Part shown: one piece after another, positions 50,098 through 61,703 of the stretch
How the letters are laid out: the number at the start of each line of letters is the position of its first letter
Position numbering within the stretch: position 1 is the first letter of the stretch
Assembly (NCBI GenBank): GCA_032622095.1
Contig: CP136069.1
Location: 103,072,278-103,136,277 of the forward strand
DNA length: 64,000 bases
Reading direction: 5' to 3'
Origin: Siphonodentalium dalli
Taxonomy: Eukaryota > Mollusca > Scaphopoda > Gadilida > Siphonodentaliidae
Position numbers and translations under genes: made by a program
The notes under the pieces: generated by a model
Databases searched by the model: none
Told to the model about the DNA's origin: nothing
The model's input: only the letters and a program-made list of their open reading frames with translations

Positions 50098-50694
50098 TTA
50101 CGATTGGGTCCCGTGTTCACCCTTTTTAGTTGTAAGCGAATAGTCTCCATAGCTCCAAATCGTTCCGAATGTCCAAACTAATTCACTATCTAATTCTGAA
50201 ATAGGTTTAGTTGTGCTTACAATGTAATCCAAAACTAGTTGTTCATTGAACATCTTTTCAATCGTGAAAATAGGACAAGGTTCCCTCATAATAATGTAAC
50301 CATAAATTGATGTAACTTCTTCGAATTCCAAACTATAGTCATTAAAAACCGTGCTACGGTATTCAGCGAAGCGGGAAAAGTTATCACCGATAAGTACACG
50401 AATCTCATATATGTCTTTTTTAGTAATACCACTAAATATCCAACACTCAGAAAACAGTTGATCCAAAGTATCCAGTAAGATATCTGTTTCAAATTCTGAT
50501 CTCTCCATCAAAGCATTCAATCTCTTTCTACCATCATCAAAATTTCCTTCTAGAAGTTCCGTAATTATTAATTTACTCTCCCTTAAGAACCATGTATGTT
50601 GTAATTCTGTTTTCATGTCTCCATGTATCGTTGACGCGTTAACTAACTCCTTGTAAATTTTCTCAAGCATTTCTGTGGGTAATATTTCCTCCAT
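50098..50694 (-). CDS. Unrecognised 198-aa protein of the palindrome (intact copy)
   Basis: Intact frame of 198 codons, the longest in the palindrome, starting MEEILPTEMLEKIYKEL and ending TTKKGEHGTQS. I do not recognise the family. It is acidic and probably soluble: no signal peptide, no convincing membrane span, few cysteines. The N-terminal LPTEMLEKIYKEL loosely resembles the first helix of F-box or other helical adaptor domains, but this is weak. The ATG at 50694 is the first in frame and lies about 170 bases below a TATA-like box (50861-50868). An AATAAA follows the stop, so the gene has plausible promoter and 3'-end signals and no visible intron. The other arm carries a frameshifted copy. 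Function is unknown; linkage to the mobile palindrome suggests that it belongs to the element rather than to the host. Confidence 0.6.
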   Translation of the reverse strand: MEEILPTEMLEKIYKELVNASTIHGDMKTELQHTWFLRESKLIITELLEGNFDDGRKRLNALMERSEFETDILLDTLDQLFSECWIFSGITKKDIYEIRVLIGDNFSRFAEYRSTVFNDYSLEFEEVTSIYGYIIMREPCPIFTIEKMFNEQLVLDYIVSTTKPISELDSELVWTFGTIWSYGDYSLTTKKGEHGTQS

Positions 50695-50860
50695 AATTCC
50701 TAATTTACAAAACCATCTGTTTATTCGAGTAAATCCGCTAACTCACATGTCATTGGCCATGAGTTCCTCATATAATTAACACAATCGGTTGTTCGTACCC
50801 ATACCTAGTGAGCTTTTGATCTATAATAGCTATCGGTAAAGTATTTAGTTCTTATTATAA

Positions 50861-50868
50861 TATTTATA
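50861..50868 (-). promoter_or_regulatory. TATA-like box for the 198-aa gene
   Basis: TATAAATA on the minus strand next to an ATTGG (reverse CCAAT) word, about 170 bases upstream of the ATG. Both are mirrored in the right arm. Confidence 0.45.
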
Positions 50869-52877
50869 ACCAATCAAAATCCGTTGCTGAATTTAGCTAT
50901 ACGAGGACAAACGGAATGATAACATCCGTTCAACAACTTGGTATTCCAGTCATAGTCATAGTTCATTTCATATTATTACTCTAAAATCTCCATTACATGG
51001 AGAAAATAAAGAGCCCATCTGATGTAAACTAGTATATAAGTACTTAGTGATTTATTTTCATCAATTATATGTATTGTTACTCCTATAAATATAGTCTGTT
51101 ATACAGAGGATACATCGCCCACGTGACAGTATCGTGTCGCGAAAGGTCTATACAAGTATATAAATGCGCGTCAGGTTTATGTATATGTCCCTGTTTCTTA
51201 AAGCAAATCCAGTACATATACGTGCGTTAAGACACGTGCAATTGCCACTAGTAAATCACGTATAAAATCTCTTTACTGCATAGTTAAACTGTTGAGTTTT
51301 CACACGTATTCTATGTCGTTTTTTATGGACTATATACGTGGTATATGTCAGTATATACACGAATGTAATGTATAATCACGTATTAATTTCATATATTCTT
51401 CTCAAAACAACTCAGCACAACGCATCAATTCTGATGACTATGGCGGTTCAAACAGTGTACACTTTCAGTGTTGTTACAGTTTAATGCATACCATACTCAT
51501 TTATGCATAATAACGCGGGTCTACATCGTTGCTATATACCTATATACGTCCATATTTCTTAAAGTATAGTATCTATACGTACATCATGGCGTATATTAAA
51601 CCCCCTTTCACTGGTAAATCACGTATAAACGCTCTTTATTGTATAGTCAACTAACCATTTCGACATACACGCTGCTCTGTGGTGGTCTGTTGTGTCTTAC
51701 CATTATACCATTATATGTAGAAGGTAATGTGGTCAAATATGTATAAGTCTGATTTTGTGTCAATGTGCCTGTTATTAATCTCATCAATTGGGTCGTTTAT
51801 AAGTCGTCAAACATGATGATTTCTAATCATCTAATAGGTATTATAAAAAATGCCTACTTCACAAATATTTTGAGTGCATTTCAGTGTATGTTTCGTGCTC
51901 TGTAAAAACGTGATTTGACCGCTAGTGATGTAGTGAAATAACGTATTTTATAGTTGTCAAATACGTACTAAAAATATTGTCAATTTATGACTCATCTAAT
52001 GAATTTTCCACACCTAGTGTCTACAATATGTTTATATATTGTGACTCATTACTACGATTGCAGTATGTCCACGTATGTCAGATATTACATAACCTTGATA
52101 ACTATGTTTAGAAATACCTGGTATATGAGATCATATTGTAGCTTACAGAGACTGGAATGCGACTTGCATCTACCATCACGTGCGTTCGAATGAAGTTACA
52201 TGTACGATATGAGCCATTATATGTGTCGATGAGGTGTTATATCAGTATATTCATGCAATATTCGTAAATGACAGCAACATATCTTTTCCCTCCCATTATC
52301 AAGCGAGATTTTGTGGTTAGCTGACAAACATGGCATTTTCGAATATATATAGCCTATTGGACACTTACTTCAAATGCTAAAATTGCCTCTTCAAAATAGT
52401 TAAAAGTACACATTTTTATTTCGAATTTCATTGTTTACGGTTAATTTCCTGTTATGAAATTGGTCCTTTTATAAATGCTTAATACGCAGTTACAAAAAGC
52501 CCTAATTGACAAACATTTTAAGCGCTATTATGACTATATTTGACGAATAAAAAAAACGCCATTTGACGTAGTACAACAACGTGAAATGACTACTTTTTTA
52601 AACGCGAATTTGAAACAAAACTAATATACAAAAGAATTTTAAATTAAAATAATAAGTTTGGTTGATGTATAGTTTGGTTGACAGCATTTTCACACACAGA
52701 AGCGTTATGATACAGTTTCACCACTCACACAGAAGCGATCTTATACGGTGTAGCGGTATGTTACAGAGTTATCGTTCTTTTCGAGGCTAAAAAAAGCGCA
52801 GGCCGGCCCCCTCCCTCTCCCCCGTTTTAAAAGGGGCGGTGTTAAGGGGAGCGATCGAGCGTCACGAAAAAATGTCA

Positions 52878-54564
52878 TAGAAGAAAAGTATAAGGCAGAG
52901 GAAATGGATGGGGGAAACGACACAGTATGAGGGGTAATGGGGTGTGGGAAATGGGGATGTGATGATATGACCGTGTATTAATTGGAGATGATAATGGATT
53001 AGGTAGTGTACACTGTTCATGGTTTTTAATATATGAATTAACATATAGTGAAGAGCTTAGGAGGCTAGGAAAAGCCACTCAATATAGGTTTATACATGTA
53101 GATGGTGCAAAAAGGGGGAGGAGATGGGGAGAGCGAGAGGCAAGAAATTGGGGGGAAGGGTATAATTTGGAGAAAACATTGAGGTGTAAGCCTTACTTTC
53201 CTAGGAAAACATTGGGATTGTTGTGGGTAGAACAGAGGTAAAATAAGAGTTGTATAAAATGGAAAAGGGAGACATGAAAAGAATGAAAGGTGCTTATGGG
53301 AAAAAGGGTAAAGGGGCAGTGGGAGAGTGTACAGCGGTGTATAGCGAAGAGTATAGGAGGCTAAGAAAAGCCACTCAATATAGGTTTATACATGTAGATG
53401 GTGCAAAAAGGGGAAGGAAATGGGGAGAGCGAGAGGCAAGAAATTGGGGCAGAAGGGTATAATTTGGAGAAAACATTGAGGTGTAAGCCTTACTTTCCTA
53501 GGAAAACATTGGGATTGTTGTGGGTAGAACAGAGGTAAAATAAGAGTTGTATAAAATGGAAAAGGGAGACATGAAAAGAATGAAAGGTGCTTATGTGAAA
53601 AGGGTAAAGGGGCAGTGGGAGAGTGTATAGAGGTGTATAGCGAAGAGTATAGGAGGCTAAGAAAAGCCACTCAACAGAGGTTTATACATGTGTAAAAAGG
53701 GGAAGGCGATGGGGAGAGTGAGATGCAAGTAAATGGGAGCAGAAGGGTTTAATTTGGAGAAAACATTGAGTAGTAAGCATTACTTTCCTAGGAAAACATT
53801 GGGATTGTTGTGGGAAGAACAAAGTGTTTAGAGGTACAAAAGGGGAAGGTAAAAAAGAATGAAAGGTGGTTATGTGGAGAAAGGTAAATGGGGTATAGGG
53901 TAAAATAAATAGAGGTGTATAGCAGAGAGCTGGGGTGGGGAACATGTACATAATTAAAGTAGATGAGATAAGAATAATCATTGAGTATATACCTAAATCA
54001 TATGAAATGTGGGGGTTTTGCGTTGGAAGGAGAGGGGTAACCATGATTGCAGACAGTAATTAGGGGGTAAGAGCCGGCAATGGGGCTTAAATGGTATAGA
54101 AAATAAAATGGCACCAGGTAGAGGAAAGCAGAGGGAGTGAGAGAAGAGGGCCATAGGGGTAAAAGTATAACTAAATCATATGAACTGGGGTGGAGAGGAG
54201 AAGAGATGGGTAAAAGGGGACATATATACATATATATAATTTAGGTGTAAGCAGTTGGTCGAAAACATAGGGGATGTAACGCGACAAAAGAGTAAACATA
54301 AAGCAGAGAATGAATGGAAAGTATTACGTATATGTGTATGAACTTGGGGGTTTGTGTATTAAGGATACAGTAGTAAAAAGGAGAACACATGCAAAATGGT
54401 GTAAACTTATAGGAAATGACAGGGACATAGGGCAAAGAACATGAATGATGCACAAAGTAGCATAAAGATGATGGCTAAGAAGTTCGGAAGAGAGGGGGTT
54501 ATATTGGGTAAGGGTAAAAGTAGAATTGTGGTAAATATGTAGAAGGGTTATGTGTAAAATAGGG
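52878..54564. other. Purine-rich centre of the palindrome
   Basis: This 1.69-kb single-copy centre has a strong G+A bias on the plus strand, unlike the AT-rich arms. Its left half is three 296-bp tandem units. An ATG-less open frame of 91 codons (52966-53241) reads SEELRRLGKATQYRFIHVDG and later YNLEKTLRCKPYFPRKTLGL. Part of it persists in unit 2, where a 1-base insertion breaks it. It is unrecognised and may be only a product of the purine bias. Minus-strand frames rich in S, P, L and F are the complement of the same bias. Confidence 0.75.
53050..53880. repeat. 296-bp tandem repeat, three units
   Basis: Units start with 'gaagagcttaggaggc' at 53050, 'gaagagtataggaggc' at 53347 and the same phrase at 53643. 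Units 1 and 2 are nearly identical; unit 3 is more diverged and loses similarity near 53880. Confidence 0.88.
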
Positions 54565-55789
54565 TGACATTTTTTCGTGACGCTCGATCGCTCCCCTTAA
54601 CACCGCCCCTTTTAAAACGGGGGAGAGGGAGGGGGCCGGCCTGCGCTTTTTTTAGCCTCGAAAAGAACGATAACTCTGTAACATACCGCTACACCGTATA
54701 AGATCGCTTCTGTGTGAGTGGTGAAACTGTATCATAACGCTTCTGTGTGTGAAAATGCTGTCAACCAAACTATACATCAACCAAACTTATTATTTTAATT
54801 TAAAATTCTTTTGTATATTAGTTTTGTTTCAAATTCGCGTTTAAAAAGTAGTCATTTCACGTTGTTGTACTACGTCAAATGGCGTTTTTTTTATTCGTCA
54901 AATATAGTCATAATAGCGCTTAAAATGTTTGTCAATTAGGGCTTTTTGTAACTGCGTATTAAGCATTTATAAAAGGACCAATTTCATAACAGGAAATTAA
55001 CCGTAAACAATGAAATTCGAAATAAAAATGTGTACTTTTAACTATTTTGAAGAGGCAATTTTAGCATTTGAAGTAAGTGTCCAATAGGCTATATATATTC
55101 GAAAATGCCATGTTTGTCAGCTAACCACAAAATCTCGCTTGATAATGGGAGGGAAAAGATATGTTGCTGTCATTTACGAATATTGCATGAATATACTGAT
55201 ATAACACCTCATCGACACATATAATGGCTCATATCGTACATGTAACTTCATTCGAACGCACGTGATGGTAGATGCAAGTCGCATTCCAGTCTCTGTAAGC
55301 TACAATATGATCTCATATACCAGGTATTTCTAAACATAGTTATCAAGGTTATGTAATATCTGACATACGTGGACATACTGCAATCGTAGTAATGAGTCAC
55401 AATATATAAACATATTGTAGACACTAGGTGTGGAAAATTCATTAGATGAGTCATAAATTGACAATATTTTTAGTACGTATTTGACAACTATAAAATACGT
55501 TATTTCACTACATCACTAGCGGTCAAATCACGTTTTTACAGAGCACGAAACATACACTGAAATGCACTCAAAATATTTGTGAAGTAGGCATTTTTTATAA
55601 TACCTATTAGATGATTAGAAATCATCATGTTTGACGACTTATAAACGACCCAATTGATGAGATTAATAACAGGCACATTGACACAAAATCAGACTTATAC
55701 ATATTTGACCACATTACCTTCTACATATAATGGTATAATGGTAAGACACAACAGACCACCACAGAGCAGCGTGTATGTCGAAATGGTTA

Positions 55790-56460
55790 GTTGACTATAC
55801 AATAAAGAGCGTTTATACGTGATTTACCAGTGAAAGGGGGTTTAATATACGCCATGATGTACGTATAGATACTATACTTTAAGAAATATGGACGTATATA
55901 GGTATATAGCAACGATGTAGACCCGCGTTATTATGCATAAATGAGTATGGTATGCATTAAACTGTAACAACACTGAAAGTGTACACTGTTTGAACCGCCA
56001 TAGACATCAGAATTGATGCGTTGTGCTGAGTTGTTTTGAGAAGAATATATGAAATTAATACGTGATTATACATTACATTCGTGTATATACTGACATATAC
56101 CACGTATATAGTCCATAAAAAACGACATAGAATACGTGTGAAAACTCAACAGTTTAACTATGCAGTAAAGAGATTTTATACGTGATTTACTAGTGGCAAT
56201 TGCACGTGTCTTAACGCACGTATATGTACTGGATTTGCTTTAAGAAACAGGGACATATACATAAACCTGACGCGCATTTATATACTTGTATAGACCTTTC
56301 GCGACACGATACTGTCACGTGGGCGATGTATCCTCTGTATAACAGACTATATTTATAGGAGTAACAATACATATAATTGATGAAAATAAATCACTAAGTA
56401 CTTATATACTAGTTTACATCAGATGGGCTCTTTATTTTCTCCATGTAATGGAGATTTTAG
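55790..56460. repeat. Diverged ~360-bp repeats, right arm
   Basis: The phrases 'aataaagagcgtttatacgtg' (shortened: AATAAAGAGCG plus ttatacgtgattta) at 55801 and 'agtaaagagattttatacg' near 56164 head two related stretches. Both include 'ttaagaaa(ta/ca)ggacatata'-like DNA. They are mirrored in the left arm at about 50980-51650. Confidence 0.55.
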
Positions 56461-56572
56461 AGTAATAATATGAAATGAACTATGACTATGACTGGAATAC
56501 CAAGTTGTTGAACGGATGTTATCATTCCGTTTGTCCTCGTATAGCTAAATTCAGCAACGGATTTTGATTGGT

Positions 56573-56580
56573 TATAAATA
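56573..56580 (+). promoter_or_regulatory. TATA-like box, right-arm gene copy
   Basis: TATAAATA preceded by ATTGG, 167 bases before the ATG at 56747. Mirror of 50861-50868. Confidence 0.45.
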
Positions 56581-56746
56581 TTATAATAAGAACTAAATAC
56601 TTTACCGATAGCTATTATAGATCAAAAGCTCACTAGGTATGGGTACGAACAACCGATTGTGTTAATTATATGAGGAACTCATGGCCAATGACATGTGAGT
56701 TAGCGGATTTACTCGAATAAACAGATGGTTTTGTAAATTAGGAATT

Positions 56747-57342
56747 ATGGAGGAAATATTACCCACAGAAATGCTTGAGAAAATTTACAAGGAGTTAGTT
56801 AACGCGTCAACGATACATGGAGACATGAAAACAGAATTACAACATACATGGTTCTTAAGGGAGAGTAAATTAATAATTACGGAACTTCTAGAAGGAAATT
56901 TTGATGATGGTAGAAAGAGATTGAATGCTTTGATGGAGAGATCAGAATTTGAAACAGATATCTTACTGGATACTTTGGATCAACTGTTTTCTGAGTGTTG
57001 GATATTTAGTGGTATTACTAAAAAAGACATATATGAGATTCGTGTACTTATCGGTGATAACTTTTCAGCTTCGCTGAATACCGTAGCATGGTTTTTAATG
57101 ACTATAGTTTGGAATTCGAAGAAGTTACATCAATTTATGGTTACATTATTATGAGGGAACCTTGTCCTATTTTCACGATTGAAAAGATGTTCAATGAACA
57201 ACTAGTTTTGGATTACATTGTAAGCACAACTAAACCTATTTCAGAATTAGATAGTGAATTAGTTTGGACATTCGGAACGATTTGGAGCTATGGAGACTAT
57301 TCGCTTACAACTAAAAAGGGTGAACACGGGACCCAATCGTAA
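56747..57342 (+). pseudogene. Frameshifted copy of the 198-aa palindrome gene
   Basis: Identical in layout to the left-arm gene up to the sequence for IGDNFS. There 'ttcccgcttcg' is replaced by 'ttcagcttcg' (net loss of one base near 57068), so the first frame ends after 135 codons with an unrelated tail. The original frame resumes to the same TTKKGEHGTQS end. The promoter-like and polyadenylation signals are retained. The copy was probably inactivated after the palindrome formed, although a sequencing error is possible. Confidence 0.7.
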
Positions 57343-57480
57343 TAACAAAAATATACAGACAGAGGTGTCAAGTACCGGTGTTTGATGAACATAACTAAAC
57401 TCCAAATATGCTACACGTAATAAGTTGATAAAACTCATGGTTGGTGTGTTTAAGCTTGTATAGCGTTATTCCTTTTAAAT

Positions 57481-57486
57481 AATAAA
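57481..57486 (+). promoter_or_regulatory. Polyadenylation signal, right-arm gene copy
   Basis: AATAAA 139 bases after the stop codon, followed by 'gtgcaattt'. Mirror of 49954-49959. Confidence 0.5.
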
Positions 57487-58539
57487 GTGCAATTTACCTC
57501 ATTTCCTATAACCGATTTAGTCATAAATGTATCCCATATGCTAAAATTAACTTACCATCGGGAATATTGGCCTTCGGTGATTTCACCACCCACTAGTTCT
57601 TTGTTTTATATGAAACACAGTGGTGCATATGACCATGCCCAACAAAGATATATTCAATAATGGCTGCCGATTAAAAATCCTTGAAATATACCTTTGATAC
57701 ATCAGGGTGCTTCTTTACCTCAATGTGTCTAGTCAATTACGAAAACAGTGTGTATCGTCCCCACTAGCTTTCTCTGTGCAGATGGTTATGATTGGCATTC
57801 CGATAAATTACATCGGAATGGTTTGGATTCGTACCCATATGCCAATTCAAAACTCATTAAGAGCGCGCTGATGAAGGTGTATAACTTTAATACTTCATGT
57901 CTATAGGCTAGTAACGGGAACCCATTGCGACCAGTGCATGTATATCGTATATATATATTGATGTAGGCAGTGGGTCTACGTAGCTCTCTAGATTTCTCTA
58001 CCATTACCATAGCTATCATATACACACGCGTTCGAGTATGAACGATGGTCGGTTAGAACCTATGACCTAAAAAGGGCCTGGGGACCGATCATATTCAAGT
58101 TACATATAATTTACATTTGAAGCATAGTTTTAATGGGGTTATAACTTGAACGGTAAGTGGCCATATATAGCTAATACGACTGACTTAGACCATATTTTGA
58201 CATTCTAAATGATACAAATGCTTACATATTAGTATATGTGAAGAGTGAGTACGCATTTTGTCAGTGACATAAACTGGTATATTGATATAAAATAACAACC
58301 ATTTCTAAGCTAAATAACACTGTATATAATATGCAGAGAATTGAGTTACCTGCTCATGTAATTCACATGAAACGTGATGTGCATCAATGGGGTACAATAT
58401 TATGCTATAGGTACCATTTCTAAAGTATACAACCATAACTCATTACTAGAAGACCTTAATCCCGAGTAATTGTGTTGTGTGTAACAGCGGGACTCAGTAA
58501 TGGGTGTTCGTTGCTTTTGGATTAGTTTGCTTCGGTGAC

Positions 58540-60455
58540 CATGTTGAACCCTATGCGTAATGTATTGTCTGATTATAGACACAAATGACGTGTACCTTTA
58601 AGGTATGTGACCCCGCGGGTATAATACTATGCTATTGGAACCATTTCTGAAGTAAATAAGTTTACTACGGTGGACATGTTTAACCCTACGTGTAATGTAT
58701 TGTCTGATTATAGACAAAAGTGACGTGTACCTTTAAGGTATGTGATACCACCGGTACAATACTATGTTATTGGAACCATTTCTGAAGTAAATAAGCTTAC
58801 TACGGTGGACATGTTGAACCCTATATGTGTAATGTTTTGTGTGATTATAGACAAAAGTGACGTGTACCTTTAAGGTGTGTGATCAAAATACGGTCAATTG
58901 TATGAACAATTTCTGAAGTAATGACACATCAATGCCTTCATTTCCTACAATGTTGTCTCGTGCATCGAATGCACATGCATATGTATCTTGAAAGCCAATA
59001 TGTTATAATGTTGTTGTCTAACACACACTGGGTAATTTTATATGAATGAAAGCATGTAGATTGCAAAAATCTTTATTAAAACTATGGACGTTTTTGAAAA
59101 TAAAGAGCGTTTTTTATTTATGGATACGATGAATTATGTTTAAATGCTTAATTTTAAATATAAATTTAGTAAACGATGGACATTAAGACAAATTTTGAAA
59201 ATAAAGAGTGTGTTTTATTTACGGATAGACGGAATTAGGTTTAAATGCTTGATTTTAAATGTAAATTTAGTACAATTAAGACAATTTTGAAAATAAAGAG
59301 CGTTTTATTGATAGATACACTGAGTTATGTTTAAATGCCTAAGTGACGTGTTCCTTTAAGGTATGTGACCACGGGTGCATAGTATGCTATATGAACCATT
59401 TCTGAAGTAAATAAGCTTACTACGATGGACATGTTTAACCCTACGTGTAATGTATTGTCTGTTTATAGACAAAGTGACGTGTACCTTTAATGTATGTGAT
59501 CAAAATACGGTCAATTGTATGAACAATTTCTGAAGTAGTGACACATCAATACCTTCATTTCCTACAATGTTTCCTCGTGCATCGAATGTACATGCATATG
59601 TAACTTGAAAGCCAATATGTTATAATGTTGTTGTCTAACACACACTGGGTAATTTTATATGAATTAAAGCATGTAGATTGCAAAATCTTTGTTAAAACTA
59701 TGGACGTTTTTGAAAATAAAGAGCGTTTTATTGATAGATACGATGAATTATGTTTAAATGCTTAATTTTAAATATAAATTTAGTATACGATGGACATTAA
59801 GACAAATTTTGAAAATAAAGAGCGTTTTTTATTTACGGATAGACGGAATTAGGTTTAAATGCTTAATTTTAAATATAAATTTAGTAAACGATGGACATTA
59901 AGACAAATTTTGAAAATAAAGAGCGTTTTTTATTTACGGATAGACGGAACTAGGTTTAAATGCTTGATTTTAAATGTAAATTTAGTACAATTCAGACAAA
60001 TTTGAAAATAAAGAGCGTTTTATTGATAGATACACTGAGTTAGGTTTAAATGCTTAAGTGACGTGTTCATTTAATGTACGTGACCACGGGTACAATAGTA
60101 TGCTATATGAACCATTTCTGAAGTAATGACACCTTATTATTATCACTAACACTGTGCCAATGCATTATATTATGTATGTCTGTCTCCCATAAATGTACAG
60201 GCTAATATGACCTATAAATTGAAGGTAAGTGGCCAGTCTGTTACAATGTTGTTGTCGTTTAAGATACATTTCGTAAATTTTATATGAATGAAAGCATGTA
60301 GATTGCATAAATCTTTGTTAAAACTAGGTACATTCAAACTATTTGGAAAATAAAGAGCGTTTTTATTGATGTATACGCGGAATTAGGTTTAAATGCACAA
60401 ATGACGTGTACCTTTAAGGTATGTGACCAAAATGCGGTGATTTGTATGCTATTTG
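58540..60455. repeat. Iterated-motif region, right arm
   Basis: AATAAAGAGCG starts at 59099, 59292, 59715, 59814, 59915, 60007 and 60349, with a variant at 59200. Most copies are followed by 'ttttatt(ta/ga)' and a 'gg(a)ttaggtttaaatgctt'-type phrase, at intervals of about 90-100 bp or multiples. Interleaved are 'gtgacgtgtacctttaaggta' (shortened: tgacgtgtacctttaagg) and 'aaccatttctgaagtaa' phrases. The region is a mosaic of at least three short repeat families. Confidence 0.85.
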
Positions 60456-61057
60456 AACCATATCTGAAGTAGTGACACACTAGAAAACCTTAATTTCTAC
60501 AGAAACATTAATTTTGTTTATCTCTCAGTCTCCACAGATGCAGAAGCCATTAGGAGCATGCATTTGAATGAAAGACCTATCGTGGCATTAAATAACTTAA
60601 ACATGTGTTTAATTACGAAGCTTCGAGATATTGTGTGTAGGATTTACTTTATTTGAAATGTTCAAATATCTATTGGCAAGGCGTTGATTGATTCCTAATA
60701 GTTCGATTACAGATATTAAAGGGGTATTTAGAGAAAAAGCTTAACTAATGTTAGTGATGATTTAATCAATTGTACCATAACAGTTGACCATTAGGAGGGA
60801 TACATAATGGGGAGTCAGTATGTATTCAGGGTTCATTCCGCTAGCGGTATAACTTTTGTGAGAGTTAAATTGCATGGGTTATGCTCTGTAAGCATATGTT
60901 GGCTGCTTGGAGTTAGATGTGTATTTAATACCTAGATGGTCTCCCACGTGCTGAGAACTTTGTAGATTATTTTAATTTTATTAATTGTTTCAGAGGCAGC
61001 TAGAAAGGCATTTTATTTTTCCTAACCAATATGTGCAAATTCACCCTGAATGTTTTT

Positions 61058-61241
61058 TTATTCAAATTAGTGCAGGCTTAAATGTTTTATCACCTAGTGG
61101 TATGCATAATCTCATTAATCTGTTTCACCGCTTTATCCCCGTCGGTATGGATTTATTCAAAGGCTTAAATGTTTTATCACCTAGTGGTATAATGCATAAT
61201 CTCATTAATCTGTTTCACCGCTTTATCCCCGTCGGTATGGA
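61058..61241. repeat. Direct ~90-bp duplication within a 98-codon frame
   Basis: The segment from 'ttattcaaa' through 'ccgtcggtatgga' occurs at 61058-61151 and again at 61152-61241. The second copy has a 3-base 'ata' insertion and lacks an 11-base 'ttagtgcag'-type stretch. A 98-codon frame (60985-61281) stays open across both, giving two GLNVLSPSG...NLFHRFIPVGM repeats. It is mirrored at 46159-46455. Too little evidence to call it a gene. Confidence 0.6.
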
Positions 61242-61685
61242 GAATGTTCCAGAATGGTTATATGTTGTGTTATTAGCTTGAGAGCTCTGTGCCCTGCAGT
61301 AGGTGCATTGTGTTCCCCCGTGCTTAGAAGTTAATTAACAGACAAAGGTGCGTCTGCCTTCAGCCTTGTTAGTTTAAATGGCCATATGCGAGTATGAAGT
61401 GTCTTACACGAATACATTATGGATTTACTAGAATGTTGTAGAAGACAAAAATAAATGATTTTAACTGCCTATATTCTATGCGTGGAGAACGGTAAATAGA
61501 TAGATGCTATGATACCCAATGTGTGTACCGTGTGAAATTAACATTGGGACTTTACAGTTATATAATTTTAAAGAGGCTGTAGACAAATATGAATTTTATT
61601 ACACGAATACATTATGGATTTTACTAGAAAAAAAATGTTCCAGATTGTTCCAGAACAATAAAAATGTTCCAGAACAAAAAAAATG

Positions 61686-61703
61686 TTCCAGAATTTTCCA
61701 GAA
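61686..61703. promoter_or_regulatory. Heat-shock-element-like tetramer (right arm)
   Basis: TTCcaGAAttTTCcaGAA inside a run of 'aatgttccagaa' repeats at 61636-61720. Mirror of 45737-45754; function inferred only. Confidence 0.4.

Larger units (their letters stand above)
45545..52877. repeat. Left arm of the giant palindrome
   Basis: 7.33 kb, matched inverted by 54565-61895. From tip to centre it holds GTTCC/GGAAC-type repeats (about 45717-45810), a duplicated ~90-bp block (about 46199-46382), the iterated motif region (about 47030-48900), the 198-aa gene (minus strand), and weaker ~360-bp repeats around 51240-51640. Small frames besides the 198-aa gene (79, 98, 60, 67, 79 and 68 codons) are unrecognised. 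The 67-codon one at 49142 is stopped in the other arm by TAC to TAA. Confidence 0.93.

Noticed and set aside
53386..54453. Series of S/P/L/F-rich minus-strand frames in the palindrome centre
   Set aside because: They are the complement of the purine-rich strand and follow the 296-bp repeats; no domain is recognised.
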